DNA of 49,374 nt from assembly GCA_002708845.1 (NCBI GenBank), contig PAPI01000021.1, positions 1 through 49,374 on the forward strand. Direction: 5' to 3'. The notes beneath the pieces were generated by a model that was given only the letters and a program-made list of their open reading frames with translations, had not been told where the DNA came from and searched no databases. Source of the stretch: Leeuwenhoekiella sp. GTDB taxonomy: Bacteria; Bacteroidota; Bacteroidia; Flavobacteriales; Flavobacteriaceae. This document shows positions 39,401 through 47,538 of the stretch, in pieces. The translations under genes and the position numbers were made by a program. Each line of letters starts with the position of its first letter. The first letter of the stretch is position 1.

Positions 39401-39503
39401 TACGTATTCTTCGATCTTTATCGCAACGCCGGTAATGTTTGATACGATTCAAAAGAAGGCTCTTAAGCCCGAAAAACAAAAAGAAGAAGAGCCGGTAGCT
39501 TAA
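36489..39503 (+). CDS. secDF: protein translocase subunit SecDF (fusion)
   Basis: The 1004-residue protein fuses SecD and SecF. SecD begins with a first transmembrane helix, then LNKGLDLKGGMNAILEISVA near residues 86-105, a large periplasmic P1 region, and the five-helix block with GLISFVIALLLVLVWMIFYY, IGMSVDANVLIFERIKEELA and ANITTFLTALILFLFGTGPI. SecF follows from about residue 690 (VDFVGGRNYTVRFEQP, then IGYSLNDTVVVFDRIREFMK). It uses the proton or sodium gradient to pull proteins through SecYEG. An acidic insertion of about 40 residues lies in P1 near 273-312 (EEVVEVEEDTVETTDDSIEE). It is monocistronic. Confidence 0.97.
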   Translation: MQNKGLIRVFAILFGLVSLYQLSFTYFTNQAEDKAAAFAEQQVPTTVEDYVDVRGEVARQYLDSVGNDPIALGITYNDAKEKELNKGLDLKGGMNAILEISVADILRGLSNNSTDPAFNQALDQAAEAQKNSQNSFLDDFFDAFEAIPGDNKLASPDIFANTTLGEKVNFNMTNDEVKPVIRREVEESIKSAFEVLRNRIDKFGVTQPNIQRLDNQSRILIELPGATDIERVRFQLESTAQLEFYKTVFAAEAAPYLIQVNSIVKDLVAPADEEEVVEVEEDTVETTDDSIEELLASDEDTISPAAQNNPLFERFSFNPAIQQYAQAPVIGYAQVKDTATINSYLSKPEVVRARPQNLRYAKFRWGIAEADSDVVPLYALQSDRAGNPAMDGDVVQDSRQQYTQMGKPSVGIDFEGQGPSQWAKLTGDVAADGSAIAIVLDGTVYSAATAKQEIKGGGTEISGSFTVTEAQDLANVLKAGKLPASAKIISYDVVGPSLGQEAINSGLISFVIALLLVLVWMIFYYGKAGAFADVALAVNILFIFGILAGLGAVLTLPGIAGIVLTIGMSVDANVLIFERIKEELAKGKSQKDAIKDGFNNALSSILDANITTFLTALILFLFGTGPIQGFATTLMIGIGTSLFTAIFVTRLFIDGYGKNGKSLDFCTAATRNLFSNFNKDFLAKRKIAYLISGALIVVSIISLFTNSLDQGVDFVGGRNYTVRFEQPVNATEVEQNLIAELESAQAKTYGEANQLKITTKYRIDEEASEVDDDIQQKLYTALKSYLPADLTFEQFVKGGSSDAKIGLLEYNKVGPTIADDIKRDSFWAVLGSLVVVFLYILLRFRRWQFSLGAVVAVFHDVLIVLGIFSLTYKFMPFNMEIDQSFIAAILTVIGYSLNDTVVVFDRIREFMKEYGPTRKMDVIINQAINSTISRTLNTSMTTLIVLLAIFIFGGASIMGFMFALIVGVVVGTYSSIFIATPVMFDTIQKKALKPEKQKEEEPVA

Positions 39504-39527
39504 GCTTACCGACTTAATCAGATAAAG

Positions 39528-39560
39528 AAAACCCGATAGTTAAAGCTATCGGGTTTTTTT
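39528..39560. terminator. terminator between secDF and glsA, usable on both strands
   Basis: AAAACCCGATAG (39528-39539) pairs with CTATCGGGTTTT (39546-39557) around TTAAAG. Seven T's follow on plus and four on minus, so it is strong for secDF and weaker for the glsA operon. Confidence 0.9.
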
Positions 39561-39577
39561 GTTTTGGAATAAAAGTT

Positions 39578-40495
39578 TTAAAAAACAGATTGCTCGGTTT
39601 TGGTAGTGAGCAATTCTAAAGCTCTCATGCCGAGTTCCGAATTTCCTTTGTTGTTGAGCGGCGGACTCCAAACAGCAACACTGTAGTATCTGGGATGTAT
39701 GGCCACAATGCCGCCTCCTACGCCACTTTTGCCCGGTAAACCAATACTGAAAGCGAATTCACCAGACTCATCATAAAACCCGCAAGTAATCATCAATGCA
39801 TTGATGCGTTTGGCAAGCATAGGGGTTAATACAGCAGCTTCTTTACTGAGATCGTATTTGCCGTAGTTCAGAAATATCGTAAAAGCCCTTGCCAGCTGTT
39901 TACAGCTCATGGCGATGGAGCATTGGTGAAAGTAAAAATCAAGCACCGTATCTACATCGTGATTGATATTGCCAAAGTCTTTCATCAAATGGGTTAATGC
40001 CGCATTGCGAAACTTATGTTCCATTTCTGAAGCAGCGACCTTCTCATCGTAATTGATACTTTGATCTCCGGCAGCTTCGCGTACAAAATGCAAAAAGTCT
40101 TCTTTGGGATTCTTTAGTTCGGTGAGCAGGATATCTGCAACAACTAATGCGCCGGCATTAATAAACGGGTTTCGCGGAATGCCTTTCTCGTATTCAAGCT
40201 GTACCAGTGAGTTAAAGGGATCTCCGGAGGGCTCTACACCTATTCGCTCCCAAATGGCATTACCTTTAAGTTTTAGAGCCAGTGCCAGACTTAGCACTTT
40301 TGAAATACTTTGAATGGAAAAACGTTCTTGCGAGTCGCCAACCTCATAGCTTTTTCCATCAGTACATTGCAGATAGATTCCAAATTTGGAAGGGTCTACC
40401 TTTCCCAGTTCTGGGATATACGTGGCAACTTTTCCTGTATTTTTTAAAACTGAAGTTTCTGCCGCAATTTCCTCTAAGATTTTCTGATAATTCAT
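39578..40495 (-). CDS. glsA: glutaminase
   Basis: The 305-residue protein is a serine-dependent (beta-lactamase-fold) glutaminase. It has the catalytic Ser-x-x-Lys in FSIQSISKVLSLALAL near residues 61-76, then GIPRNPFINAGALVVADILL, the YFHQCSIAMSCKQLARAFTI stretch and GLPGKSGVGGGIVAIHPRYY. It hydrolyses glutamine to glutamate and ammonia. Length is normal. It is the last gene of the minus-strand run from folE, 37 bases after the DUF192 gene. Confidence 0.94.
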   Translation of the reverse strand: MNYQKILEEIAAETSVLKNTGKVATYIPELGKVDPSKFGIYLQCTDGKSYEVGDSQERFSIQSISKVLSLALALKLKGNAIWERIGVEPSGDPFNSLVQLEYEKGIPRNPFINAGALVVADILLTELKNPKEDFLHFVREAAGDQSINYDEKVAASEMEHKFRNAALTHLMKDFGNINHDVDTVLDFYFHQCSIAMSCKQLARAFTIFLNYGKYDLSKEAAVLTPMLAKRINALMITCGFYDESGEFAFSIGLPGKSGVGGGIVAIHPRYYSVAVWSPPLNNKGNSELGMRALELLTTKTEQSVF

Positions 40496-40532
40496 AGTCT
40501 TAAAGGTAGTAACATTTGACTAAAATTACACT

Positions 40533-41012
40533 CTAATCACGCTTCCAGCTAATAGAGTCACCTTCTTTAATTTCCCAGGCAGCAGCAGAACCTGCATTGA
40601 CTTCTAAGACATATTGAACAGGTACCTCCGAAGGTAAACTGCTTTCGTCAAGAGGTTTTGCATCTTCAATAATTGTAGCGATCTTTTGATCTTTGGTAAT
40701 GAAAAACAGATCCAGCGGAATGTAGGTGTTTTTCATGTAGAAATTATGAGGTTGCTCGTCTTCAAAAATAAAAAGCATACCCTGATCGGCTTCCATTGAC
40801 TCCCGGTACATCAGTCCGGTTTCAGTCTCGTAAGCGGTCTCGGCAAGTTCAATATTTAAGGAAATCAAACTGCTGTCTTTTCTGAAAATTTGTAGATTTC
40901 CTTCTGGAGTAAAGGTGATTTTCTCCTGTTTCAGGCTTTCAGTAGTATTTTTTGCTTTTTCTTTACAGCTGATAATGAAAAAGAACAGGCAGCTAAGAAG
41001 CAGGTAGCGCAT
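40533..41012 (-). CDS. DUF192 domain-containing lipoprotein
   Basis: The 159-residue protein has a lipoprotein signal (MRYLLLSCLFFFIISCKEKA, Cys16) and a DUF192 domain from about residue 45. The domain includes LAETAYETETGLMYRESMEA, DQGMLFIFEDEQPHNFYMKN, TYIPLDLFFITKDQKIATII, and VLEVNAGSAAAWEIKEGDSI at the end. DUF192 proteins are small beta-barrels of unknown role. It begins 4 bases after lgt, whose enzyme would modify this very protein, so the two are almost certainly cotranscribed. Confidence 0.88.
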   Translation of the reverse strand: MRYLLLSCLFFFIISCKEKAKNTTESLKQEKITFTPEGNLQIFRKDSSLISLNIELAETAYETETGLMYRESMEADQGMLFIFEDEQPHNFYMKNTYIPLDLFFITKDQKIATIIEDAKPLDESSLPSEVPVQYVLEVNAGSAAAWEIKEGDSISWKRD

Positions 41013-41016
41013 AATT

Positions 41017-41961
41017 TTACGATTTTGGGTACTGAGGTTGTTCTTTTTGATTTAGAGCTCTAACCACGAAAAAGATTCCGACTAAAATAAACGGAATACT
41101 TAAAATCTGCCCGGTATTAAATCCAAAAATCCAGTCCTCACGGCCTTCAACCTGGGCACGTTTAAAGAATTCAACTACAAAGCGTACACTCCAAAGCAGG
41201 ATTAGAAAAAGACCGAATAAAAAGCCTTCTTTTTTACGCAGACCGGTTTTCCAATAAACAAACATCAGAATGAGGAATACAAAAACATAGCCTGTAGCTT
41301 CCATTAGCTGACCGGGGTAGCGGTAAGGAATTTCAGCAATCAGATTGGCGAATTGAGGATCATCGGTAAGTGCCTCATAGGCCTTGTGTTCATTGGGAAT
41401 CCCTGTTAAGCGTTGTACTTCGTATTTGTTGTATTGATCCTGAACAAATTTAATCCCAATACTTGAATCAGTGACTTTGCCTACCATTTCAGAATTGAAA
41501 AAATTACCGATACGTACAAAAATTGCCCCTAGTGAAACCGGAAGAATGACGCGGTCCAGAAGCCAAAGTACACTTTTCTTCAGTATTTTTTTATTGTATA
41601 TGTACATCGCGATTATCATGCCAATTGCGGCACCGTGGCTTGCAAGTCCCTGAAATCCGGTGTATTCAATTTCGGGAACAAACCTAAACGGCAAAAAGAC
41701 GGAGAGTGGATCTTCCCAGAGTAGTTCGGTTTGGTAAAAAAACACGTGCCCAAGACGCGCACCTATAAGAATCGCTAAGACTGAATAAATGAATAGGGGG
41801 TCAAGTTTTTCTTCCTGAACACCTTCCTTTTTGTAGACATTTTTCATAATGTACCATCCCAAAGAAAAGGCGATAACAAACATTAAGCTGTAATAGTGAA
41901 TCGTAAAAAAACCAAGGTCTAAACCGGTTGAAGGATTCCAGGTCATTTTTAAAGGAAGCAT
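41017..41961 (-). CDS. lgt: phosphatidylglycerol:prolipoprotein diacylglyceryl transferase
   Basis: The 314-residue membrane protein has about seven helices and the Lgt hallmarks. These are DLGFFTIHYYSLMFVIAFSL at the N-terminus, the HVFFYQ-type region after IGARLGH, and the signature LGAIFVRIGNFFNSEMVGK with the conserved Arg-Gly-Asn-Phe-x-Asn-Glu pattern. Then come YRYPGQLMEATGYVF and WSVRFVVEFFKRAQVEGRED. It transfers a diacylglyceryl group to the lipobox cysteine of prolipoproteins. Three putative lipoprotein genes occur in this window. It sits between yidD and the DUF192 lipoprotein gene. Confidence 0.95.
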   Translation of the reverse strand: MLPLKMTWNPSTGLDLGFFTIHYYSLMFVIAFSLGWYIMKNVYKKEGVQEEKLDPLFIYSVLAILIGARLGHVFFYQTELLWEDPLSVFLPFRFVPEIEYTGFQGLASHGAAIGMIIAMYIYNKKILKKSVLWLLDRVILPVSLGAIFVRIGNFFNSEMVGKVTDSSIGIKFVQDQYNKYEVQRLTGIPNEHKAYEALTDDPQFANLIAEIPYRYPGQLMEATGYVFVFLILMFVYWKTGLRKKEGFLFGLFLILLWSVRFVVEFFKRAQVEGREDWIFGFNTGQILSIPFILVGIFFVVRALNQKEQPQYPKS

Positions 41962-42027
41962 AACTGATCTTTATTAGGGCTGTAAATATAGCAAAGCCTG
42001 GAGGCTTCTGAGGTTAATTTTAGGATT

Positions 42028-42273
42028 TTATGGGTTTTGTTTTGAGCTGACCGGCGGTACAGGGTCATAACCCGATCCTCCCCAGGGATTACAACTGGCA
42101 ATGCGTTTAATGGCAAGCCACAAGCCTTTTAAGGGCCCATGTTTTTGTATTGCTTCAACGCTGTAATGAGAGCAGGTAGGCGTGTATCTGCAGGCCGGAG
42201 GCAGTATGGGGGATAGAAATCGCTGATACAGTCTGATGGGAACTATTAATAGAGATTGCGCAAACTTTTTCAC
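42028..42273 (-). CDS. yidD: membrane protein insertion efficiency factor YidD
   Basis: The 81-residue protein has the YidD signature: [39 protein letters not shown] with its conserved cysteines, and [18 protein letters not shown]. An N-terminal amphipathic helix suggests peripheral membrane attachment. It is thought to help YidC-mediated insertion. It lies 15 bases after cysS and 66 bases before lgt, rather than beside rnpA and yidC as in many bacteria. Confidence 0.93.
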   Translation of the reverse strand: MKKFAQSLLIVPIRLYQRFLSPILPPACRYTPTCSHYSVEAIQKHGPLKGLWLAIKRIASCNPWGGSGYDPVPPVSSKQNP

Positions 42274-42288
42274 TGTATAAACTTTGAG

Positions 42289-43779
42289 TTATCCCGATAT
42301 GGTATAGGTTGTGCCCTCTCTGCCGTCCTTAAGTTGAATGCCAAGCTTCTGCAATTCATCTCGTATTTGGTCGCTGGTGGCAAAGTCTTTGTTAGCGCGT
42401 GCTTCTTTGCGCAACTGAATCAGCAATTCTAGAGCTCCATTTAGCTTGTCTGTGTTAGCTTCTGCAGCTGCAGTAACATCTTCAAGACCCAGGATGTCAA
42501 AAACAAAAGCGCGAACACTTTGCTTAAAATCTTCAAGATCGGATTCAGAAACCTGAGCACTGCCGTCTTTGATGTGGTGAATAAATTTAACGGCTTCAAA
42601 AAGTTGTGCAATAAGAATGGGTGAGTTAAAATCATCATTCATTGCATCGTAGCAAGCTTGTTTCCACCCTGCAATATCAATACTGGTACTTCTTGAAGCT
42701 TTTAGCGAATCCATAAGTCCAACAGCTTCCATTAGGCGGCTGAAGCCTTTTTCACTTGCCAGAAGAGCTTCATTACTAAAATCCAGAACACTGCGATAGT
42801 GTGCCTGCATTACGAAAAATCGGGCTACAGCGGGAGAAAAACCTTTGGTTAAAAATGGACTGTCCCCGGTAAAAATCTGAGCAGGAAAAATGTTGTTGCC
42901 ATCACTCTTTGACATCTTTTTGCCGTTGAGCGTAAGCATATTGGCGTGTAGCCAGTAGTTTACGGGATTTTTGCCGTTTGATGCTTCTGATTGAGCAATC
43001 TCGCACTCGTGATGAGGGAATTTTAAGTCCATTCCACCTCCATGGATGTCAAATTGTTCACCCAGGTATTTTGTGCTCATCGCTGTACATTCTAAATGCC
43101 AGCCGGGAAAACCGTCACCCCAGGGCGAAGGCCAGCGCATAATATGTTGCGGCTCGGCTTTTTTCCAAAGTGCAAAATCCTGAGCGTTTTTCTTTTCGCT
43201 TTGCGCGGTAAGTTCACGGGTATTTGCAATCATATCTTCCAGCTGACGACCGCTTAGCTTGCCATAGTCGTGAGTCTCATTAAATTTGATCACATCAAAA
43301 TACACCGAGCCATTTTTTACATAAGCATAGCCATTATCAAGTATTTCCTTAATGATTTCAATTTGCTCAATGATATGACCGGTTGCTGTGGGCTCAATGC
43401 TGGGTGGTAAGCAATTAAATTTTTGAAGTATGTTGTGGAAGTCAATAGTGTACTGTTGTACAACCTCCATCGGTTCAATCTGTTCTAAACGCGCTTTTTT
43501 GGCAATTTTATCTTCGCCTTCGTCAGCGTCGTCAGTAAGGTGACCTGCATCGGTAATGTTGCGTACGTAACGTACTTTATAACCCAAATGCTTTAGGTAC
43601 CTAAAAATCATGTCAAAAGACATAAAGGTGCGTACGTTACCCAAATGTACATTGCTGTAAACCGTAGGACCGCAAACATACATCCCTACATTTCCTTCCA
43701 ATAGAGGTTGAAAGGCTTCTTTTTTTCCGCTTAGGGAATTGTATAAGGAGATATTTTGTTTTTGGTACAGAGCCGTCAT
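42289..43779 (-). CDS. cysS: cysteinyl-tRNA synthetase
   Basis: The 496-residue class I synthetase has the zinc-binding Cys and HIGH-like motif in [20 protein letters not shown] (residues 33-52), [34 protein letters not shown] with further zinc ligands, and the KMSKS motif in [14 protein letters not shown]. The C-terminal part is the helical anticodon region. It charges tRNA-Cys and edits nothing, relying on zinc for cysteine selection. It is between folE (40-base gap) and yidD. Confidence 0.97.
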   Translation of the reverse strand: MTALYQKQNISLYNSLSGKKEAFQPLLEGNVGMYVCGPTVYSNVHLGNVRTFMSFDMIFRYLKHLGYKVRYVRNITDAGHLTDDADEGEDKIAKKARLEQIEPMEVVQQYTIDFHNILQKFNCLPPSIEPTATGHIIEQIEIIKEILDNGYAYVKNGSVYFDVIKFNETHDYGKLSGRQLEDMIANTRELTAQSEKKNAQDFALWKKAEPQHIMRWPSPWGDGFPGWHLECTAMSTKYLGEQFDIHGGGMDLKFPHHECEIAQSEASNGKNPVNYWLHANMLTLNGKKMSKSDGNNIFPAQIFTGDSPFLTKGFSPAVARFFVMQAHYRSVLDFSNEALLASEKGFSRLMEAVGLMDSLKASRSTSIDIAGWKQACYDAMNDDFNSPILIAQLFEAVKFIHHIKDGSAQVSESDLEDFKQSVRAFVFDILGLEDVTAAAEANTDKLNGALELLIQLRKEARANKDFATSDQIRDELQKLGIQLKDGREGTTYTISG

Positions 43780-43819
43780 AGCTGTGGTTTAAAATACAGT
43801 CTTGCTGTAAAATTGAAGT

Positions 43820-44506
43820 TTAGAATGGGGTGTCGAGCTTGATGTAGTCTAAAAATTCACGTCTTACCGCTTCATCTTTAAATTTACCGCCGAATTCGCT
43901 GGTTACCGTGCTGCTTTCAATATCACGAATGCCGCGACTGTTTACGCAAAGGTGTTTTGCGTCTATAACGCAGGCTACATCCTGGGTACCCAGTACTTCC
44001 TGTAACTCCTGCACGATTTGCATGGTGAGTCGCTCCTGAACCTGAGGTCGTTTTGCGTAGTAATCAACAATGCGATTCATTTTTGAAAGACCTACCACGG
44101 TCCCGTTTGAAATGTAGGCGACGTGTGCACGACCTACAATAGGAAGCAGGTGGTGTTCACAGGTTGAATAGACTGTAATGTTTTTCTCTACCAGCATCTC
44201 GCCATACTTATAGCTGTTGTTGAATGTGGAAGCTTTAGGCTTTCGGGCCGGACTAAGGCCGCCAAAAATTTCATTCACAAACATTTTTGCAACCCGGTTG
44301 GGAGTTCCTTTTAGGCTGTCGTCAGTAAGGTCAAGACCTAGAGTCTGCATGATGTGGTTCACATCCTCCCTAATCAGCTCAATCTTCTCAGTATCAGAGA
44401 GCTTAAAAGCATCTTCGCGTAAAGGGGTTTGAGCAGAAGTACTGTGGTGATTATCACCTATCTCGTCAAGTGTGTTCAATTCTTCGTTGTCAATTTTCAT
44501 ATTCAT
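43820..44506 (-). CDS. folE: GTP cyclohydrolase I
   Basis: The 228-residue protein has a variable N-terminal 55 residues and then the FolE core: LTDDSLKGTPNRVAKMFVNE, the zinc site TVYSTCEHHLLPIVGRAHVA, KMNRIVDYYAKRPQVQERLT and CVNSRGIRDIESSTVTSEFG. It converts GTP to 7,8-dihydroneopterin triphosphate, entering folate and queuosine synthesis; FolD and QueE of these pathways are also in the window. Two ATGs (44506, 44500) are possible. It is the first gene of the minus-strand run leading to glsA. Confidence 0.96.
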   Translation of the reverse strand: MNMKIDNEELNTLDEIGDNHHSTSAQTPLREDAFKLSDTEKIELIREDVNHIMQTLGLDLTDDSLKGTPNRVAKMFVNEIFGGLSPARKPKASTFNNSYKYGEMLVEKNITVYSTCEHHLLPIVGRAHVAYISNGTVVGLSKMNRIVDYYAKRPQVQERLTMQIVQELQEVLGTQDVACVIDAKHLCVNSRGIRDIESSTVTSEFGGKFKDEAVRREFLDYIKLDTPF

Positions 44507-44604
44507 AGAGCATTTAGTCGCTGGTAGCGCTAAGGGCTTGCAAAGATAATATATTTAACAATTTAAAAGCCGGTAAGACTAAGCTACATTTAGTAAATGA
44601 GGTA

Positions 44605-44640
44605 TTAAAAAAGCCTTAATACGGGATAGTATTAAGGCTT
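44605..44640 (-). terminator. terminator of the FadL-like / low-complexity lipoprotein operon
   Basis: AAGCCTTAATAC (44611-44622) pairs with GTATTAAGGCTT (44629-44640). On the minus strand it is followed by a run of T's (44610-44605), 24 bases after the stop at 44665. Confidence 0.9.
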
Positions 44641-44664
44641 TCAAGATGTTTTGGGATTTTGTAA

Positions 44665-46161
44665 TTATAATTTGAAAGATAATGTAGCTACCAGACTGGT
44701 ATTGATGTGATCAATAAAAGCAGTGTTTGTAAATGCTCCTGCGTACAAAGCAGGATTTTGTTCTTGCTTTGCCCAATCATAAGCTACATCTATACGTGCA
44801 TTACCAATGGTGTAACCTAGGCCAACGGAATAACCGGTCAAATCCCCAAGAGTAACTTCATTTACATATGGACTCTCCTGAAATCGGTAACCTCCTCTAA
44901 AACTCCAGCTTCCGGCTAAAAACTCACCACCTAGTCTGTAGGTAGATACACTTTTAAGACTGTTGCTGATATCAGAATTTAGTTGTGTAAAAAAAGCATC
45001 AGATTCAGGTCTGAATCTTATAGAACTATAATCCTGGTAAGAATAATCAAAACTCAAAAAACCTCCTGCACCAAAAACGTATGCGATACTTCCTGTTGCT
45101 TTTGCTGGAGTTTGAAATTCATAATCCTGATAAACGTTAATAATGTCTGGATTAACTACAACTTCTCCATTTACACCTGAAGTACGTAAATATTGCTCGG
45201 TCTCTTCGCTAATGGTATAATAGGTAGGACTGTCTAAACTAAGACCAAGACGCAAACCTTGAGAAGCTTTATAAATCGCCCCAACCTGTGCAGAGACGCC
45301 AGAACCGAAAGCTCTATAGTCATTCTCAAAATCAAGACTGCTTACGGCATTCGCTCCCTGAATATTGTCTTCAAAAAGTAGGGTGTTTCGTGTGAAATTA
45401 AAGGTGTGAATGTTGAGGTTGGCCCCCAGGTATAAGTTCTCTCCAAATTGCCCTGCCGCATTTATAGCAAATTTGCTGTTGTTGCCGAAGCTGGTATATT
45501 GATATTCCTGATCAAAAGCATTTCCATTTTGCGCATTGGTGTATGCAGTGTTATTTAAATCAGAAGATTCTGGGTCAATAAGATATCCCTGATAACCTAA
45601 AAAAGCCTGCTGAGCACCAAAGGATTCATTTTCGCCTAAAAATTGATATAATTCATTTAAAGTTTCACCGTCCTGAAGTTCTAAGAGCTCAAGTGGTGTT
45701 CCCTGGGCATAGCCCAGAAAATAATCACTTATAGAATTATTACTAATGCCTGAAGCGATAAACTGATTGTCAAAATCATTGGAGCGGTCATAGTTAAAAC
45801 CAAAACTGAATTTTCGCAGGTTACCAGTGCCGTTTGCTACAAATACACCTCCCAGTTGATTGAAATCCAAATCGCTGCTTGCATTTGTGGTAATGCCGTC
45901 ACCATAGTGTGTCTGGTTGTCATAACCATCAGATGACAAGCTAAGAGATGCAAAACTTTGACTGAAAACAGCCGACCCGGCAGGATTGTTATTTAAGGCA
46001 GAGAGATCGCCACCCAGAGCACCAAACGCTCCTCCTACTGCTCTGTATCGAGCTGTGCCTGTAATGTTTTCGGTGCTAAAATTTACTGCGTCTGATATGG
46101 TCTGTGCGTTGAGTTGCGACATAGCCATACCTATCATAAATATTATGAGAATTTTTTTCAT
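44665..46161 (-). CDS. OmpP1/FadL family outer membrane protein
   Basis: The 498-residue product has a signal peptide (MKKILIIFMIGMAMSQLNAQ) and the FadL-type plug region near residues 38-63 (TARYRAVGGAFGALGGDLSA followed by LNNNPAGSAVF, the conserved NPA motif). The rest is a beta-barrel with many aromatic-flanked strands, for example GLRLGLSLDSPTYYTI, GGFLSFDYSYQDYSSIRF, and a terminal strand HINTSLVATLSFKL. FadL relatives move hydrophobic compounds across the outer membrane. It is 22 bases downstream of the low-complexity lipoprotein gene and cotranscribed with it. Confidence 0.88.
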   Translation of the reverse strand: MKKILIIFMIGMAMSQLNAQTISDAVNFSTENITGTARYRAVGGAFGALGGDLSALNNNPAGSAVFSQSFASLSLSSDGYDNQTHYGDGITTNASSDLDFNQLGGVFVANGTGNLRKFSFGFNYDRSNDFDNQFIASGISNNSISDYFLGYAQGTPLELLELQDGETLNELYQFLGENESFGAQQAFLGYQGYLIDPESSDLNNTAYTNAQNGNAFDQEYQYTSFGNNSKFAINAAGQFGENLYLGANLNIHTFNFTRNTLLFEDNIQGANAVSSLDFENDYRAFGSGVSAQVGAIYKASQGLRLGLSLDSPTYYTISEETEQYLRTSGVNGEVVVNPDIINVYQDYEFQTPAKATGSIAYVFGAGGFLSFDYSYQDYSSIRFRPESDAFFTQLNSDISNSLKSVSTYRLGGEFLAGSWSFRGGYRFQESPYVNEVTLGDLTGYSVGLGYTIGNARIDVAYDWAKQEQNPALYAGAFTNTAFIDHINTSLVATLSFKL

Positions 46162-46183
46162 ACTACTAATGCTAAAATTTTAA

Positions 46184-47407
46184 TTATCCACGACCACCGC
46201 CTCTGCGACCTCCTGAAGATGAGCTACGACCTCCTCCTGAAGAAGAACTACGTCCACCAGATGAACTCGCTCTTGAAGGAGCGGAACTTCTTGATGAAGA
46301 GGAGCTTCTTGACATCGTACTACTGCTTCGGCTTGGACTGCTACTTCTGCTGTAAGTACTTGATCTTGATGAAGAACTTCTATTTACGGAGTTTGTATTT
46401 CCTGAACTTCTGCTCACGCTGTTGCTACTACGTCTCGCAGAGCTGCTATAAATTGATCTACTATTAGCGTTGCTTGAGCGTGAAACTCTTGAGTTTGAAT
46501 TGTTGCCAGAAGCACTGCGAGATCGTGTTCTTGTGTCTACGCCTACACCGTTGCGGCTGTAAGTACGACTCGTGCGTGCATAGTTAACATCAGATGATCT
46601 ACTCGAATTACGAGAATTTGAAGAATAGGTATTTCTGCTGCTTCTAGAATAAGATCTTGAATCTGCGGTTCTTCCTAAATCATTTCTCCCGCCTCGGCGT
46701 GAATTGGAATAAGCAATTCTGTTATAATTATAACGACTGTTATACCAGTTGTTTCGGTAAGGATAGCCATAAAATGTATTAAAGCCATAGCCCCAATATG
46801 GGTTGCCCCAGCGATTAAAGCCGTAACCCCAGTAAGGATTCCCCCAGCCGCCGTATGCGTAACCCCAGCCTATGTTTCCGTAGAATGGACTGCCCCATCC
46901 CCAGCCGTTATAAGGAGAATTCCATCCCCAACCCCAGTTGTTGAAGCCTCCCCAGCCCCAGCCGACATTACCATAAAACGGACCGCCCCAGCCGCCCCAA
47001 CCGGCACCCCAGAAAGGACGATTATAAACATTGACAACAACATTGTCGTAGGTGTCTCCCCATCCTGGCTGAGCGTTGTAAGCGAGGTCATTTTCTAAAA
47101 GTAGATCTTCCTCGGTATAATCGCCGGTTGAAGAATACGAGTCAATATCGGTAAAGATTACGCCTTCCTCCTGAGCATTATCAATCTCGGCAGCGCCTTG
47201 ATTAAAAAAGTCAGCATAACGACTTCCGTTTGAATTAGTCGTTACGTCCTGCTGATTCACCCTGCTATAATCAGTATTTGACGAAGATCCATATATCCCG
47301 TCATTCATAGCGTATTGTGAGGTGCCGCAAGATAGTAAGCTTGCTGAGGCTAAAATGCCCAAAGCAATTTTAATAATTCCTGTCTGTGTAATGTTCAAGC
47401 CTCGCAT
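46184..47407 (-). CDS. Gly/Trp/Tyr-rich then Ser/Arg-rich putative lipoprotein
   Basis: The 407-residue protein has a lipoprotein signal (TGIIKIALGILASASLLSCG, Cys27). An acidic stretch at about 75-110 is followed by a tract rich in Gly, Trp, Tyr and Asn at about 130-230 with imperfect repeats (GGPFYGNVGWG and GSPFYGNIGWG; WGNPYWGYGFN twice). From about 235 to 395 it is almost all Ser and Arg with Asn, ending SSSGGRRGGGRG. Similar flavobacterial proteins have carried the misleading label vitellogenin. Function is unknown; an extracellular or surface structural role is a guess. It is the first gene of an operon with the FadL-like barrel. Confidence 0.7.
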   Translation of the reverse strand: MRGLNITQTGIIKIALGILASASLLSCGTSQYAMNDGIYGSSSNTDYSRVNQQDVTTNSNGSRYADFFNQGAAEIDNAQEEGVIFTDIDSYSSTGDYTEEDLLLENDLAYNAQPGWGDTYDNVVVNVYNRPFWGAGWGGWGGPFYGNVGWGWGGFNNWGWGWNSPYNGWGWGSPFYGNIGWGYAYGGWGNPYWGYGFNRWGNPYWGYGFNTFYGYPYRNNWYNSRYNYNRIAYSNSRRGGRNDLGRTADSRSYSRSSRNTYSSNSRNSSRSSDVNYARTSRTYSRNGVGVDTRTRSRSASGNNSNSRVSRSSNANSRSIYSSSARRSSNSVSRSSGNTNSVNRSSSSRSSTYSRSSSPSRSSSTMSRSSSSSRSSAPSRASSSGGRSSSSGGGRSSSSGGRRGGGRG

Positions 47408-47422
47408 ATCATCCGTTATTTA

Positions 47423-47453
47423 TTGTTGTACAATGTAAATTTAGTTAGTTTTG
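47423..47453 (+). promoter_or_regulatory. promoter of proS
   Basis: TTG (47423-47425), a 20-base spacer and TAGTTTTG (47446-47453) match the consensus. The perfect palindrome TTGTACAA (47426-47433) overlaps the upstream element and lies between the divergent genes. Confidence 0.7.
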
Positions 47454-47462
47454 CCGTCAATT

Positions 47463-47531
47463 TTGTGCATTTAACAAAGATGTCACAAATTTGGAAAACT
47501 ACATTATCTAGCACAAGAGTTGTGCCAAATT
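47463..47531 (+). promoter_or_regulatory. structured leader of proS
   Basis: GCACAA (47511-47516) pairs with TTGTGC (47520-47525) or, alternatively, with an identical TTGTGC at 47463-47468. AATTTGG (47488-47494) pairs with CCAAATT (47525-47531), next to the start codon at 47539. The competing helices suggest a regulated leader. It does not contain a T-box signature that I can recognise. Confidence 0.4.
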
Positions 47532-47538
47532 ACTATAT

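Noticed and set aside
46184-47407. Vitellogenin homology of the low-complexity protein
   Set aside because: The resemblance is only the Ser-rich composition; the lipobox and Gly/Trp/Tyr repeats show a bacterial surface-type protein.
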